Source: Sheuella sp. (GTDB taxonomy: Bacteria; Pseudomonadota; Gammaproteobacteria; Burkholderiales; Burkholderiaceae_B). Taken from it: a stretch of 37,504 nucleotides of DNA. Made by a program: the position numbers and the translations under genes. The notes beneath the pieces were generated by a model. It made no database searches and was not told the DNA's origin. It saw nothing but the letters and a program-made list of their open reading frames with translations. Positions 19,483-29,023 of the stretch are shown here, piece after piece (position 1 is the first letter of the stretch; every line of letters starts with the position of its first letter). The DNA lies in contig JAUSCY010000031.1 of NCBI GenBank assembly GCA_030650995.1, positions 1-37,504 on the forward strand, read 5' to 3'.

Positions 19483-20845
19483 TCTGAACGCTGAGCCCTG
19501 CTTGAATGCTGACGCCCGCATCTGGATGGGACAGGAGTCTGATCCGGCCATGGGCCTGCGTGACCAGTCTCTCAACAATCGCTAGACCCAAGCCTGTCCC
19601 GATGCCTCCAGTGCGTGCGGTATCGCCGCGTGAGAATGGACGCAGGAGCGTTTCTGTTTCACTTCGTGTCATACCCTTGCCGGTATCCGTGATCTCCAGG
19701 CATACCTCCTGACCTGCGCGATCAAGTCGTACAAAGACTTCCGCAACACCGCTCGCATTACGTCCATAGCGTTTTGCATTCTCAAGAACATTAGTGATGA
19801 TGCGTTGCAGATTGAACGGTTCGAGCTGAACGAACAAATCAGGTGTGATGTCTGTGTTTAATTTTCCTTTCTGAGATTCAATCAGTTCGCGCTCGCGAAC
19901 GATGAGACTGCTGAGTTCCCGTGAAATATTGATCATCGGGATGTTGTTCTGAACACTGCTCGTATTCGATACGCCAGAGGCTCTGGCATATTCGATCAGT
20001 TTGTTGATCGAGTGATCGACCTGCTCTAAATCCGTGTCGATCAACGTCCGGGTTGCATCGGACATCGGACTCATTTCAACTTCCAGTCTCATGCGCGTGA
20101 GCGGTGTACGCAGATCGTGGGACAGGCCGGCGAGCATCATTTCACGATCGACTTCTGTCTCTCGCAGCGCTTGTGCCATCCGGTTAAAGCTAGTGTTCAC
20201 CAACAGTATTTCACGCGCGCCTGTCTCCGGTAGCGGTGCAGTCATTTGTCCGGAAGAAAGGCTTTTGGCGAATCGTGCCAGTCTTGTCAGTGGACGATTG
20301 ACATACCGCGTGCTGATCATTGCACCAATCAGGGACAGCAGGATCGCACCGAAAATCCAGCCTGCCCATTGCATTGGGCTACTTTCACTGATTTCATGGC
20401 GCTCAAAAGCCAGCCAGTACTGATCCTGGTTATTTTTAAAACTCACCCAGAAGGCCGGTTGCTGATTGACCTCCCAGGCAACAACCGTATCTGCACCCAG
20501 ATAGGCGTGCAAGTTTGTCTGGATATGCTGCCAATACTGTTGCGCCGGTAGCGGCATCGTGAGGTCGCTTTGCTGGCGAACATGCACATCCAGACTCTCA
20601 TGGCGTGAAAGATCGGCAAGCAGATCGGATTGCTCTTTAAGCTGAGCGTAATGCAGTGCGGTGCGGGTGAGGTTGACGGCGCTCGCAACGCGTTTGCTCA
20701 TTTCGTTTGCACGCGCTTCGAGACCTGAGCGTAAAAAAACCGCAAACCAAATACCCAGACAACACATCATCAGCGTCATCAGCAACAGGAAGTTGCGGAC
20801 AAACAATCCTGAAGTGTGATGTGTGAGTTTTTGAATAAGTATCAT
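19430..20845 (-). CDS. risS: Sensor histidine kinase, EnvZ/RisS type
   Basis: This is an inner-membrane two-component kinase that probably phosphorylates the adjacent OmpR-type regulator. I take ATG 20845 ([13 protein letters not shown]) as the start, giving 471 residues. Codons before it overlap the regulator gene and begin with a rare TTG. Membrane segments lie at about residues 17-38 and 169-188, flanking a roughly 130-residue periplasmic sensor region. HAMP follows, then the H-box [16 protein letters not shown] with phospho-accepting His243, the N-box [12 protein letters not shown] and the G-boxes DTGKGM and [12 protein letters not shown]. The overall match is to Bordetella RisS as I remember it; the signal sensed is unknown. 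The gene end is antisense to ispF. Confidence 0.88.
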   Translation of the reverse strand: MILIQKLTHHTSGLFVRNFLLLMTLMMCCLGIWFAVFLRSGLEARANEMSKRVASAVNLTRTALHYAQLKEQSDLLADLSRHESLDVHVRQQSDLTMPLPAQQYWQHIQTNLHAYLGADTVVAWEVNQQPAFWVSFKNNQDQYWLAFERHEISESSPMQWAGWIFGAILLSLIGAMISTRYVNRPLTRLARFAKSLSSGQMTAPLPETGAREILLVNTSFNRMAQALRETEVDREMMLAGLSHDLRTPLTRMRLEVEMSPMSDATRTLIDTDLEQVDHSINKLIEYARASGVSNTSSVQNNIPMINISRELSSLIVRERELIESQKGKLNTDITPDLFVQLEPFNLQRIITNVLENAKRYGRNASGVAEVFVRLDRAGQEVCLEITDTGKGMTRSETETLLRPFSRGDTARTGGIGTGLGLAIVERLVTQAHGRIRLLSHPDAGVSIQAGLSVQITLPGYLHRGEPADSPH

Positions 20846-20861
20846 TGAGCTCCTTGGCCTG

Positions 20862-21602
20862 CTAGCGACCACCGTCGGGAACAAAAACGTAGCCCATACC
20901 CCAGACCGTCTGGATATAGTTCGGTTTTGAAGGGTTGATTTCAATCAGTTTGCGCAGACGCGATATCTGGACGTCCAGGCTGCGGTCGTAGGCCTCGTAC
21001 TCTCTGCCCCGGGCGAGCTCCATGAGCTTGTCACGGGACAGCGGGATTCGGGGGTGTCGGCCGAATGCTTTTAAAACCGAAAACTCTCCGGTCGTAATTG
21101 TGATGACTTGTTCGTCACGAGTGAGTGTGCGGTTAGCTAGGTTGAGTACAAAGGGCCCAAAACTAATCGATTCGTTTTCGTGGCTGGGGGCACCAGGGTG
21201 CTCTTCAATACTGCGTCGGCGCAAAATGGCCTTGATCCGTGCGGCTAACTCGCGGGGGTTGAAGGGTTTGGATAGATAATCGTCTGCACCCATCTCCAGG
21301 CCGATGATCCTGTCAATTTCCTCTGTTTTTGCAGTCAGCATGATGATCGGCGTCGTGACATGCAGGCTGCGCAAGCGTCGGCAAATCGTCAAACCATCCT
21401 CACCCGGCAGCATTAAATCCAGCACCAGCAGATCAAAATGCTCTCGCTGCATGATCTTACTCATCTCCCGACTGTCTTCAGCGGTGAGGGCAATGAACCC
21501 TTGCTGTGTCAGATACCGGCGCAACAAATCGCGAAGACGCGGGTCATCATCGACAATCAGGATTTTCCTTGATATGGGGTGTGTTGATGTATTCATATTC
21601 AT
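20862..21602 (-). CDS. risA: OmpR-family response regulator, RisA type
   Basis: This cytoplasmic transcription factor is the probable partner of the kinase encoded 16 bases downstream. The receiver domain has KILIVDDDPRLRDLLRRYL, the phosphorylation site Asp62 in LLVLDLMLPGEDG, and MLTAK and KPFNPREL. The C-terminal winged-helix domain contains GEFSVLKAFGRHPRIPLSRD and YDRSLDVQISRLRKLIE, ending in YIQTVWGMGYVFVPDG. Length is 246 residues from ATG 21602. ATG 21596 and an ATG at 21638 are alternatives, and none has a strong ribosome binding site. The N-terminus resembles Bordetella RisA. It may regulate its own upstream region, where TGTAACA-like boxes occur. Confidence 0.88.
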   Translation of the reverse strand: MNMNTSTHPISRKILIVDDDPRLRDLLRRYLTQQGFIALTAEDSREMSKIMQREHFDLLVLDLMLPGEDGLTICRRLRSLHVTTPIIMLTAKTEEIDRIIGLEMGADDYLSKPFNPRELAARIKAILRRRSIEEHPGAPSHENESISFGPFVLNLANRTLTRDEQVITITTGEFSVLKAFGRHPRIPLSRDKLMELARGREYEAYDRSLDVQISRLRKLIEINPSKPNYIQTVWGMGYVFVPDGGR

Positions 21603-21611
21603 ATTGGAAAA

Positions 21612-21690
21612 TGTAACAGCGCCCGCAGGAGGGAGCATCAACTTTCACAAACTCTTACAACTTTCCAAAAAGTCAGGAAATTTTGTAACA
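21612..21690. promoter_or_regulatory. Cluster of TGTAACA-like boxes upstream of risA and tsaB-rimI
   Basis: The 171-base divergent gap contains TGTAACA at 21612-21618, its reverse-type TTACAA at 21655-21660, and TTTTGTAACA at 21681-21690. The last two sit within an imperfect inverted repeat (TTACAACTTTCC and GGAAATTTTGTAA). TTTTGTAACA resembles the core of known OmpR-binding sites, so autoregulation by the neighbouring RisA-type regulator is plausible. I see the boxes directly; their function is inferred. Confidence 0.35.
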
Positions 21691-21773
21691 AAACATTTCA
21701 ACGGGATGGATTCCCCTCGTTATATCCCTGGTTTGTCGGCTGAGTTTGCTTCAAGGTTCATTACAATCGGTCT

Positions 21774-23021
21774 ATGACATTGACATTGATACTGGCACTG
21801 GAAACTTCGACCCCGATCTGTGGCATCGCTTTGCTTTCCGAGCAAAATGGTGTGATTTCGATCAATAAGCGACAAATTGAGGGTGTCTCTGGACACGCCC
21901 AGAGCGTGTTGCCTCTGGCCGCAGAGCTGCTGGCTGAGCTGGGTAGGGACAAAAGCGAGCTGTCCTGCGTGGCGTTCGGGAATGGACCGGGTGCTTTTAC
22001 CGGCATACGGGTTGCCTGCGGAGTCGCGCAGGGGATCGGGCTTGCACTGGATATCCCACTGATTCCTGTGGGTTCTCTCTATGCGGTTGCTGCCAAAGCG
22101 GCCGCGCAACATCCAGGGCGGCTGATCATTGCCGCACTGGATGCGCGTATGGATGAGGTGTATCTGGCTGCTTTTTTGAGTGATGAGACTGGCGCGCTGA
22201 GTCTGGTGCAGCAGCCTGTTTTGCTCTCGGCAAAGGATTCATCAGCCTTTGTCATGCAGCGTTTTTTGCTGTGGCAGCGCGATCTCAGTGAAAGCGCCCT
22301 GCAAATGATGCACAAGCCCTGCCTGACAGGAGAAGGGTGGCGTGTGCCTGAGTCGATGGCAGGGTTGCCGGTTGACTGGCTGACAGAGGATCTGAACGCG
22401 CTTCCCGATGCATACTGGGTCGCACAATTGGCCTGGCTGGCCTGGAAAAATGGGCAAACTGTATTGCCTGAGCATGCGGCACCGCTTTATTTACGCGACA
22501 AGGTTGCCTTTACAACCGCGGAGCGGGCGACGGGCCAAGGCGGTAATCCACGGGCAACCAGTGCGGCAGGTATTGCGCTGCTTCCCATGCGCAGCACCGA
22601 TATTGCAGAGGTGCTTGAGCTGGAAAGGTTAGTACAGTCCCATCCCTGGACTGAGAAAAATTTTGAGGATGCCCTTGGGGCTGGCTACGAAGCCTGGGTG
22701 TTGCGTGCACAAGCTGGGCTGGCTGGGTTTTGCCTGGCGATGATCGCGCCTGATGTGATCCATATTCTTGTCATTGCAGTCGACCCGGATCAGCAAAGGC
22801 GTGGATTAGGCCAGATGCTGCTCAAACAAGTGATGGATACGGCTAAACAGCAAGGGCAGGAAGGTTTGCTTTTAGAGGTGCGCCCCTCGAATGTGCGTGC
22901 CCTGGCGTTCTACCAGTCGCAGGGGTTTGTGCAGATTGGTATCAGACGCGATTACTATCCTGCAGGTAAGGCAGTGCGTGAAGACGCCCTGGTCCTGAAA
23001 AAAACTTTTGAACCCGCCTGA
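21774..23021 (+). CDS. tsaB-rimI: TsaB-RimI fusion: tRNA threonylcarbamoylation subunit and S18 acetyltransferase
   Basis: A single 415-residue frame joins two proteins normally made separately. Residues 1-250 are TsaB (YeaZ), the dimerisation partner of TsaD in making t6A37 on tRNA. They contain LILALETSTPICGIAL, the HAQSVLP stretch and GNGPGAFTGIRVACGVAQG, ending with APLYLRDKVAFTTAER. A short linker leads to a GNAT domain at residues 265-415 matching RimI, which acetylates ribosomal protein S18. It has the acetyl-CoA loop QRRGLGQ (341-347), Glu368 in LLLEVR and Tyr380 in ALAFY, spaced 12 apart like E. coli RimI Glu103 and Tyr115. No stop interrupts the junction. Met272 could serve as an internal RimI start. 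Confidence 0.92.
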   Translation: MTLTLILALETSTPICGIALLSEQNGVISINKRQIEGVSGHAQSVLPLAAELLAELGRDKSELSCVAFGNGPGAFTGIRVACGVAQGIGLALDIPLIPVGSLYAVAAKAAAQHPGRLIIAALDARMDEVYLAAFLSDETGALSLVQQPVLLSAKDSSAFVMQRFLLWQRDLSESALQMMHKPCLTGEGWRVPESMAGLPVDWLTEDLNALPDAYWVAQLAWLAWKNGQTVLPEHAAPLYLRDKVAFTTAERATGQGGNPRATSAAGIALLPMRSTDIAEVLELERLVQSHPWTEKNFEDALGAGYEAWVLRAQAGLAGFCLAMIAPDVIHILVIAVDPDQQRRGLGQMLLKQVMDTAKQQGQEGLLLEVRPSNVRALAFYQSQGFVQIGIRRDYYPAGKAVREDALVLKKTFEPA

Positions 23022-23025
23022 CGCC

Positions 23026-23994
23026 GTGACACAGCAGCCTGATCCTCATGCAATGCAATTTTCTGCTCTCCAGCTTGCCTGGATGCAGGAGCTAGGTATT
23101 GAAAAGCCCTGGTTACCTGTCAGTGCGCCCGCTGCAAGGGTAAAGCCTGCCAAATCAGCCACCACTGACGCACACTCAGCTTTGCCTGTTGTGGGTCAAT
23201 CTGAAGCCGCGCGCGTGCCATCACCCGCGACAGAACCTGTGTCTGGCAAGAATACTTTCGTGCAGGCGGGGTCTCTGGCGCGTGCACAACTCGGGGATCC
23301 CGCATCTTCTGTGCGCTCAGCAGGGGGCGTTACCTCTGCGAAAAAAGCATCCGGTCAGTCGGGCGAACCATTAGTAGAAAAGCTGTTGGATACAGCCGTT
23401 GCTGCAAGTCAGGCAACAACCCTGGAGGAGCTTGGCGCATCAATTGCCCAATGCAATGCCTGCGGTCTGTGTAAAGAACGTGAGCAGGTGGTTGTGGGTC
23501 AGGGTGTGATGCAACCCGCTCTGATGGTCATTGGGGAGGGACCAGGGGATCAGGAAGACCGTCAGGGATTGCCTTTTGTTGGTCGCTCTGGAATGTTGCT
23601 TGACAATATGCTCGCTGCAATCGGCAGTAGTCGGTCCAGCGATGTCTATGCAGCAAACATTATCAAATGCCGTCCTCCAGGCAACCGTAATCCCCGCCCA
23701 GATGAAATTGCAGCCTGTCGCCCGTTTTTGATGCGGCAGATCGAATTGGTCCGCCCCTTCAGTATTCTCGCTCTCGGTCGCTTTGCCGCGCATAGCCTGC
23801 TGGGTGGCGACGCTCAGCTGGCTCAAATGCGGCAACAGCCATTTACACTCGAGCATGCAGGGATGCATATCCCTGTTGTGGTGAGTTATCACCCCGCATA
23901 TTTACTGCGCCGCCCTGCAGACAAGGCTGCTGCCTGGCAGGATTTACAGCGCGCCAGGCTGATCAGCAAAGGTCCTTCAGTAACTGGCACTTAA
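23026..23994 (+). CDS. Uracil-DNA glycosylase, family 4-like iron-sulfur type
   Basis: This enzyme probably removes uracil from DNA as the first step of base excision repair. With GTG 23026 as start it has 322 residues; TTG 23008 and ATG 23053 are alternatives. Residues 1-135 hold a short LQLAWMQELGIEKPWLP segment, then a low-complexity linker rich in Ala, Ser and Pro. The catalytic part has CNACGLC (Cys143, 146, 149), with Cys215 and Cys231 as further ligand candidates for a [4Fe-4S] cluster. Motif A is GEGPGDQEDRQGLPFVGRSG and motif B is SYHPAYL with His289. It follows the tsaB-rimI stop directly and converges on lplT with a 14-base gap. Confidence 0.88.
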   Translation: MTQQPDPHAMQFSALQLAWMQELGIEKPWLPVSAPAARVKPAKSATTDAHSALPVVGQSEAARVPSPATEPVSGKNTFVQAGSLARAQLGDPASSVRSAGGVTSAKKASGQSGEPLVEKLLDTAVAASQATTLEELGASIAQCNACGLCKEREQVVVGQGVMQPALMVIGEGPGDQEDRQGLPFVGRSGMLLDNMLAAIGSSRSSDVYAANIIKCRPPGNRNPRPDEIAACRPFLMRQIELVRPFSILALGRFAAHSLLGGDAQLAQMRQQPFTLEHAGMHIPVVVSYHPAYLLRRPADKAAAWQDLQRARLISKGPSVTGT

Positions 23995-24008
23995 AGCATG
24001 CCTGGGGC

Positions 24009-25343
24009 TTAAAGCGCCGAGCCGTGTCCGTCCTGTCCGATCTGGTCAAGCAGTGTTGGATCATGACGGATATTGAGGCGGCTCCAGTGAATGATTAACA
24101 CCATCAGCGCAGCCACCAGAATGCCAAAAATCCCGATAATTATGCCAATTGACAACTGTAGCCAGAGCATCAGCGTGTAGATCGCTACCATCAGCAGGAT
24201 ATTGAGCTGTTCGTTGAAATTTTGAACGGCGATCGAGTGACCTGCGGAGAGCAGGACATGGCCACGATGCTGCAGCAATGCGTTCATCGGAACAACAAAG
24301 TAGCCTGAGGTCAGTCCAATCACGATCAGCAGCACATAGGCTGCCCATGGCAGGGATACGTCAAACAGCGTAATCGTCCACGAAGCGTTGATCCAGGGCA
24401 TGAGCAGGACAGTTAATCCCATCACGACCCCAAGAGGCAGTACGCTCAGAGCATTGCGCAAAGGAACGCGACTCGCCAGAATGGAGCCGGCTACGGTCCC
24501 CAGTGCTGTGATCCCCATTAAAACCGAGGCTTGATCCAGACGGTATCCCAGGTGACTGCGGCCCCACTCAATCACAATGAGTTGCAAGGTTGCACCGGCA
24601 CCCCAGAATAAAGTGGTCACGGCAAGCGAAATCTGTCCAAGTTTGTCTTTCCAGAGGATCCGCACGTAGCCCGCGAACGACTTGATCAGTCTGGCAGGGT
24701 TTTTCTGCTGAACCGGATATTTGATGTGTGTGGCAGGGATCATCAGGTTACAGAGCGCTGCAGCGGCATAAATGACGGCAATCACTAGAATCGCTGCTTC
24801 AGCCGGTGTGTGAACGATTGTATTGATCAGTGGGTGGGACAACAGCCAGCCGGATACCCCAGGCGAGACCAGAATACCTCCCAGTACAGTACCCATGATG
24901 ATGGACAGTACCGTCAAGCCCTCGATCCAGCTATTACCCTTGACCAGATCAAGGGGAGGGAGCATTTCGGTGACGATGCCGTATTTTGCAGGAGAATATG
25001 CCGCAGCACCTATACCTACCAGCGCGTAGGCTACACAAACCAGTAATACCTGAGCATTCTGCGGCAGGCCAAACATGGCGTAGGAAAACATCATCAGGCA
25101 GCCACTGACCTTGATTGCATTGGTCAGGAACATCACCCAGCCCTTGGGGAAGGCATCCGAAAAAGCACCTACAAAGGCGGCGAGCAGCACGTAGGCCGCT
25201 GCAAACCACCATTTCATCATGGGTGCCATCCAGTCAGGACCGTTTAGTTGCTGGATCAGCGCGATCGCAGCAATAAATAGGGCGTTGTCTGCAAGTGAAG
25301 ACAGACCTTGAGCCGCCATGACAGTGAAGAAGCCTCGTTTCAA
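24009..25343 (-). CDS. lplT: Lysophospholipid transporter, MFS type
   Basis: LplT flips lysophospholipids to the inner leaflet of the cytoplasmic membrane for re-acylation. The roughly 444-residue product has 10-12 hydrophobic segments. The N-terminal GFFTVMAAQGLSSLADNALFIAAIAL is characteristic of the LplT group of the major facilitator family. So are YSPAKYGIVTEMLPP and GLTSGYFVVPMNALLQHRGH. No acyltransferase (Aas) domain is fused, and none is encoded nearby. The start is unsettled: TTG 25343 gives an N-terminus like those I recall for homologues, while TTG 25358 and ATG 25319 are also in frame. Divergent from smc. Confidence 0.85.
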   Translation of the reverse strand: MKRGFFTVMAAQGLSSLADNALFIAAIALIQQLNGPDWMAPMMKWWFAAAYVLLAAFVGAFSDAFPKGWVMFLTNAIKVSGCLMMFSYAMFGLPQNAQVLLVCVAYALVGIGAAAYSPAKYGIVTEMLPPLDLVKGNSWIEGLTVLSIIMGTVLGGILVSPGVSGWLLSHPLINTIVHTPAEAAILVIAVIYAAAALCNLMIPATHIKYPVQQKNPARLIKSFAGYVRILWKDKLGQISLAVTTLFWGAGATLQLIVIEWGRSHLGYRLDQASVLMGITALGTVAGSILASRVPLRNALSVLPLGVVMGLTVLLMPWINASWTITLFDVSLPWAAYVLLIVIGLTSGYFVVPMNALLQHRGHVLLSAGHSIAVQNFNEQLNILLMVAIYTLMLWLQLSIGIIIGIFGILVAALMVLIIHWSRLNIRHDPTLLDQIGQDGHGSAL

Positions 25344-25476
25344 GAGAGTAGTTCCCAAAAAGTGCTAAAAACGAAACTGAGTATAGCTGTTGATTGCAGA
25401 ACTTTGGTAACTTAAAAAAGAGTGGCTCAGGCTGCGTTATGATCTACAGGATTCCATCCCAAATTGTGCCTATATT

Positions 25477-28400
25477 GTGCGTCTGACCCAGATCAAACTT
25501 GCCGGATTCAAATCCTTTGTCGATCCGACCGTGATTCCAACACCCAGTCAGCTGGTTGGTGTTGTAGGTCCCAACGGTTGTGGCAAATCTAATATTATTG
25601 ATGCCGTACGCTGGGTGATGGGCGAGACCCGTGCCTCTGAGTTGCGCGGCGAGTCGATGCAGGATGTTATTTTTAGTGGATCGGGTCAGCGCAAGCCCTC
25701 GGCGCGTGCGTCAGTCGAACTGGTGTTTGACAATAACGAGGGACGCGCAATTGGTCAGTGGGCCAGTTACGCAGAGATTGCAGTACGTCGTGTTCTGACA
25801 CGTGACGGCACCAGCAGCTATTTCATCAATAATCAGCAAGTACGTCGTCGGGACGTGCACGATATATTCCTGGGAACAGGGCTGGGCTCACGGGGTTACG
25901 CGATTATTGGTCAGGGCATGATCAACAGGCTGATCGAGGCCAAGCCCGAGGAACTCCGTATTTATCTCGAAGAAGCTGCTGGCGTTTCGCGCTACAAAGA
26001 GCGGCGTCGTGAAACCGAAAACCGTTTGTCCGATACGCGCGAAAATCTGGTGCGTGTGGATGATATTTTGCGTGAATTAGGTTCGCAGCTCGAAAAACTT
26101 GAGTCTCAGGCAGAGGTTGCGCGCGAGTATCGGTCCCTTCAGGCAGATGGCGAAGCCAAACAAAATGCATTGTGGTTTTTGAAAGAAGCCGCAGCAGTTC
26201 AAGAGCGCGCGCTTACACAAGAAGAAATCGAACGTGCGCAAACCGAGCTTGAAGGCTCGACTGCTGGCTTGCGTGCAAGCGAGGCCGCACTGGAGTCGCG
26301 TCGTCAGGCACATTATGCCGCTGGCGATGCGGTGCACACAGCACAAGGATCAATGTATGAGGCGAATGCCAAGGTCAGCAGTCTAGAGGCCGAAATTCGT
26401 CATGTGGTTGAGTCACGCAATCGGGTACAGTTGCGACGCTCCCAGTTACAAGTGCAGATGACTGAATGGGAAGCGCAAAAAGAACATTGTCAGGAACAGA
26501 TCCTCGAGAGTGAAGAGGAGTTGATGACGAGTGCTGCGCGCGCTGAAGAGGCGCGCGAACAGGCTGAGGCTGCGCAGTCAGGCCTGCCGGATATTGAGGC
26601 CAGTGTGCGTCTGGCAGCCACCCAGCGTGAAGCAATGCGAGCAGTCCTCGCCCGCGTAGAACAAAATCTGGCTCTCGCTGCACAAAGTCAGCGAGAAGCT
26701 GATCGCCAGCTGCAGACCCTTGAACTGCGCCGTGAGAGACTGGTGCTGGAACTCAAAGGCGTCGATGCACCGGATACGGCCTTGCTCGAGCAGCTGGCCG
26801 GTGACAAGCAGAACAGCGAAGAGCAACTTGAAGAATCTCAGGCGACGCTCGTAGAGCTAGAGGAAAAGTTACCCGCGCTCGATGAGCGCCGCAGCAAAGC
26901 GCAGACCGATGCACAGACACAGTCTGAATTACTCGCCCGGCTTGAGGCGCGCTACTCGGCCCTGGTCAAGCTGCAAGAAGACGTTCAAAAGAAAGGTTCA
27001 CTTGAGCCCTGGCTTGCCAAGCACGAGCTCACCGCAATGAGTCGGTTATGGCAAAAACTCCATGTTGAACCTGGCTGGGAAACCGCGCTCGAGGCGGTAC
27101 TCAATGAGCGGATGACAGGGCTTGAGGTTCGCAATCTGGACTGGGTCCGTGCCTTTGCCAGCGACCCACCTCCTGCACGTCTTGCCTTTTTCCAGTTGCC
27201 TGTCGCTGCGGCTGCCCCTGCGGCTCCGGCAGGAATGACGCCGCTGTCTTCCATCCTGCGAATGACCGATCCGGATTTGCGTTCCTTGTTACAAAGTTGG
27301 CTGGGTAACGTTTTTATCGCGACCGATGTCACGCAGGCAGTTGCAGCACGCAGCTCCTTGTCTGAAGGGGCAATGCTGGTGGTGCAGGGAGGGCATCTGG
27401 TTGATGGCCATAGCGTACGTTTTTACGCACCGGACTCTGAACAGGCTGGATTGCTGGCACGCCAGCAGGAAATTGAAAACCTGCAACTTGAGATCAAAGC
27501 GCACCAATTGATCGCGGATCAGACACGTTCTGCTGTCGCGCAAGCCGAGTCAGCCTGGCAGCAGGTCTCGCAGTCCTTGCCTGGCGCACGTCAGCGTGTG
27601 AGCGAAATCACTCGTCGTCTGCATGACTTGCAGCTTGAGTACACGCGTGTCTTGCAGCAGGTCGAACAGATGCGTGAACGCTCTGGCCGACTTGAACAGG
27701 ACATCGCGGAAGTCGCTTCCCAGCAAGAGGAACTGCTTGCCAGCAAACTGGAAGCTGAGGCTCGTTTTGAAGAACTTGATGGTGAAATTGCCGTCCAGCA
27801 GGAAGCTTACTCAGTGGCTGAAATGGCGGGCGAAGAGCTGGCCGCTCAGGCCGAGCTCGCGCGCAGCCGCTTGCGCGATCAGGAGCGTGGTGCGCAGGAA
27901 GCTGAGTTCACTGAGCGCGGGATTCGCGCGCGCATTGCTGAATTGCAGCGCAATCAGCAACTCGCTGCTGAGCAGACCACACGCGCGCAGCAAGAGTTGC
28001 TCGGTCTGGAGTCCGAGTTGAGCACGCTCGACGCCGCAGCCGCCGAGGCTGGTTTGCAGGATGCACTTGAATTACGTGCTGGTTGTGAGGAAGCGTTGAG
28101 CCTTGCCCGCATTGAAATGGATACCCTCGCTGCACAGCTGCGCGAAGCCGATGAGCAGCGACTGGTGATTGAGCGCTCACTCGAACCCAGGCGCGAGCGC
28201 ATCATGCAATTGCAGCTGCAGGAGCAGGCCGCACGTCTCGCTGCGGAGCAGTTCGCTGAGCAGTTGGATGCCCGCCAGGTGGATCGCTTAGCGGTACAGG
28301 CTTCGCTGGTTGATCAGCCAGAACAATGGTCGCGTACGGCATGGCTGCAGACAGAGGTCCAGCGTATTACACGTCAGATTGAATCTCTGGGTTCGGTCAA

Positions 28401-29007
28401 CCTCGCCGCGCTCGATGAACTCAATACTTCACGCGAACGTAAAGGTTATCTGGACGCGCAGTATGCGGATCTGAATAGCGCGATCGAGACTCTGGAGGAT
28501 GCAATTCGCAAAATTGATCGCGAAACGCGCGATTTGCTGCAGACCACTTTTAACGAGGTGAATACGCATTTTGGCGAATTGTTCCCCAAACTATTCGGGG
28601 GCGGCGAAGCGCGACTGATTATGACGGGCGATGAGATTCTGGACGCGGGCGTACAGGTGATGGCTCAGCCGCCAGGTAAACGCAACACTTCGATTCATCT
28701 GCTTTCAGGCGGAGAAAAAGCACTCACAGCGACTGCGCTGGTTTTCGCACTGTTCAAACTCAATCCCGCGCCATTCTGCCTGCTCGATGAGGTTGATGCA
28801 CCGCTGGATGATGCTAATACGGAGCGCTATGCCAACCTGGTCGCTAACATGAGTCAGCATACACAGTTTCTATTTATTTCGCATAACAAAATTGCCATGC
28901 AGATGGCACGTCAGCTGGTGGGCGTCACCATGCAGGAACAAGGCGTGTCGCGTATCGTGGCTGTAGATATTGAATCCGCTTTGCAGCTTGCTGGCGAAGC
29001 GGCGTGA
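25477..29007 (+). CDS. smc: Chromosome segregation protein SMC
   Basis: SMC is the ATPase of the bacterial condensin that compacts and segregates the nucleoid with ScpA and ScpB. The 1176-residue product starts at GTG 25477 (MRLTQIKLAGFKSFVD). Walker A is GPNGCGKSNIID at about residues 31-42. A long coiled coil rich in Glu, Gln and Ala runs to a hinge at about 505-655. The second coil leads to the C-terminal head with signature LLSGGEKALTA near 1073 and Walker B FCLLDEVDAPLDDAN near 1100. All ATPase motifs are intact. zipA follows within 17 bases, so the two may be cotranscribed. A MukB system is not implied. Confidence 0.97.
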   Translation: MRLTQIKLAGFKSFVDPTVIPTPSQLVGVVGPNGCGKSNIIDAVRWVMGETRASELRGESMQDVIFSGSGQRKPSARASVELVFDNNEGRAIGQWASYAEIAVRRVLTRDGTSSYFINNQQVRRRDVHDIFLGTGLGSRGYAIIGQGMINRLIEAKPEELRIYLEEAAGVSRYKERRRETENRLSDTRENLVRVDDILRELGSQLEKLESQAEVAREYRSLQADGEAKQNALWFLKEAAAVQERALTQEEIERAQTELEGSTAGLRASEAALESRRQAHYAAGDAVHTAQGSMYEANAKVSSLEAEIRHVVESRNRVQLRRSQLQVQMTEWEAQKEHCQEQILESEEELMTSAARAEEAREQAEAAQSGLPDIEASVRLAATQREAMRAVLARVEQNLALAAQSQREADRQLQTLELRRERLVLELKGVDAPDTALLEQLAGDKQNSEEQLEESQATLVELEEKLPALDERRSKAQTDAQTQSELLARLEARYSALVKLQEDVQKKGSLEPWLAKHELTAMSRLWQKLHVEPGWETALEAVLNERMTGLEVRNLDWVRAFASDPPPARLAFFQLPVAAAAPAAPAGMTPLSSILRMTDPDLRSLLQSWLGNVFIATDVTQAVAARSSLSEGAMLVVQGGHLVDGHSVRFYAPDSEQAGLLARQQEIENLQLEIKAHQLIADQTRSAVAQAESAWQQVSQSLPGARQRVSEITRRLHDLQLEYTRVLQQVEQMRERSGRLEQDIAEVASQQEELLASKLEAEARFEELDGEIAVQQEAYSVAEMAGEELAAQAELARSRLRDQERGAQEAEFTERGIRARIAELQRNQQLAAEQTTRAQQELLGLESELSTLDAAAAEAGLQDALELRAGCEEALSLARIEMDTLAAQLREADEQRLVIERSLEPRRERIMQLQLQEQAARLAAEQFAEQLDARQVDRLAVQASLVDQPEQWSRTAWLQTEVQRITRQIESLGSVNLAALDELNTSRERKGYLDAQYADLNSAIETLEDAIRKIDRETRDLLQTTFNEVNTHFGELFPKLFGGGEARLIMTGDEILDAGVQVMAQPPGKRNTSIHLLSGGEKALTATALVFALFKLNPAPFCLLDEVDAPLDDANTERYANLVANMSQHTQFLFISHNKIAMQMARQLVGVTMQEQGVSRIVAVDIESALQLAGEAA

Positions 29008-29023
29008 TCCTGTTGAGACGAAT

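Noticed and set aside
25415..25443. Promoter for smc with TATGAT at 25438-25443
   Set aside because: The -10-like sequence is fair, but I see no acceptable -35 element at normal spacing, so I did not list it as a feature.
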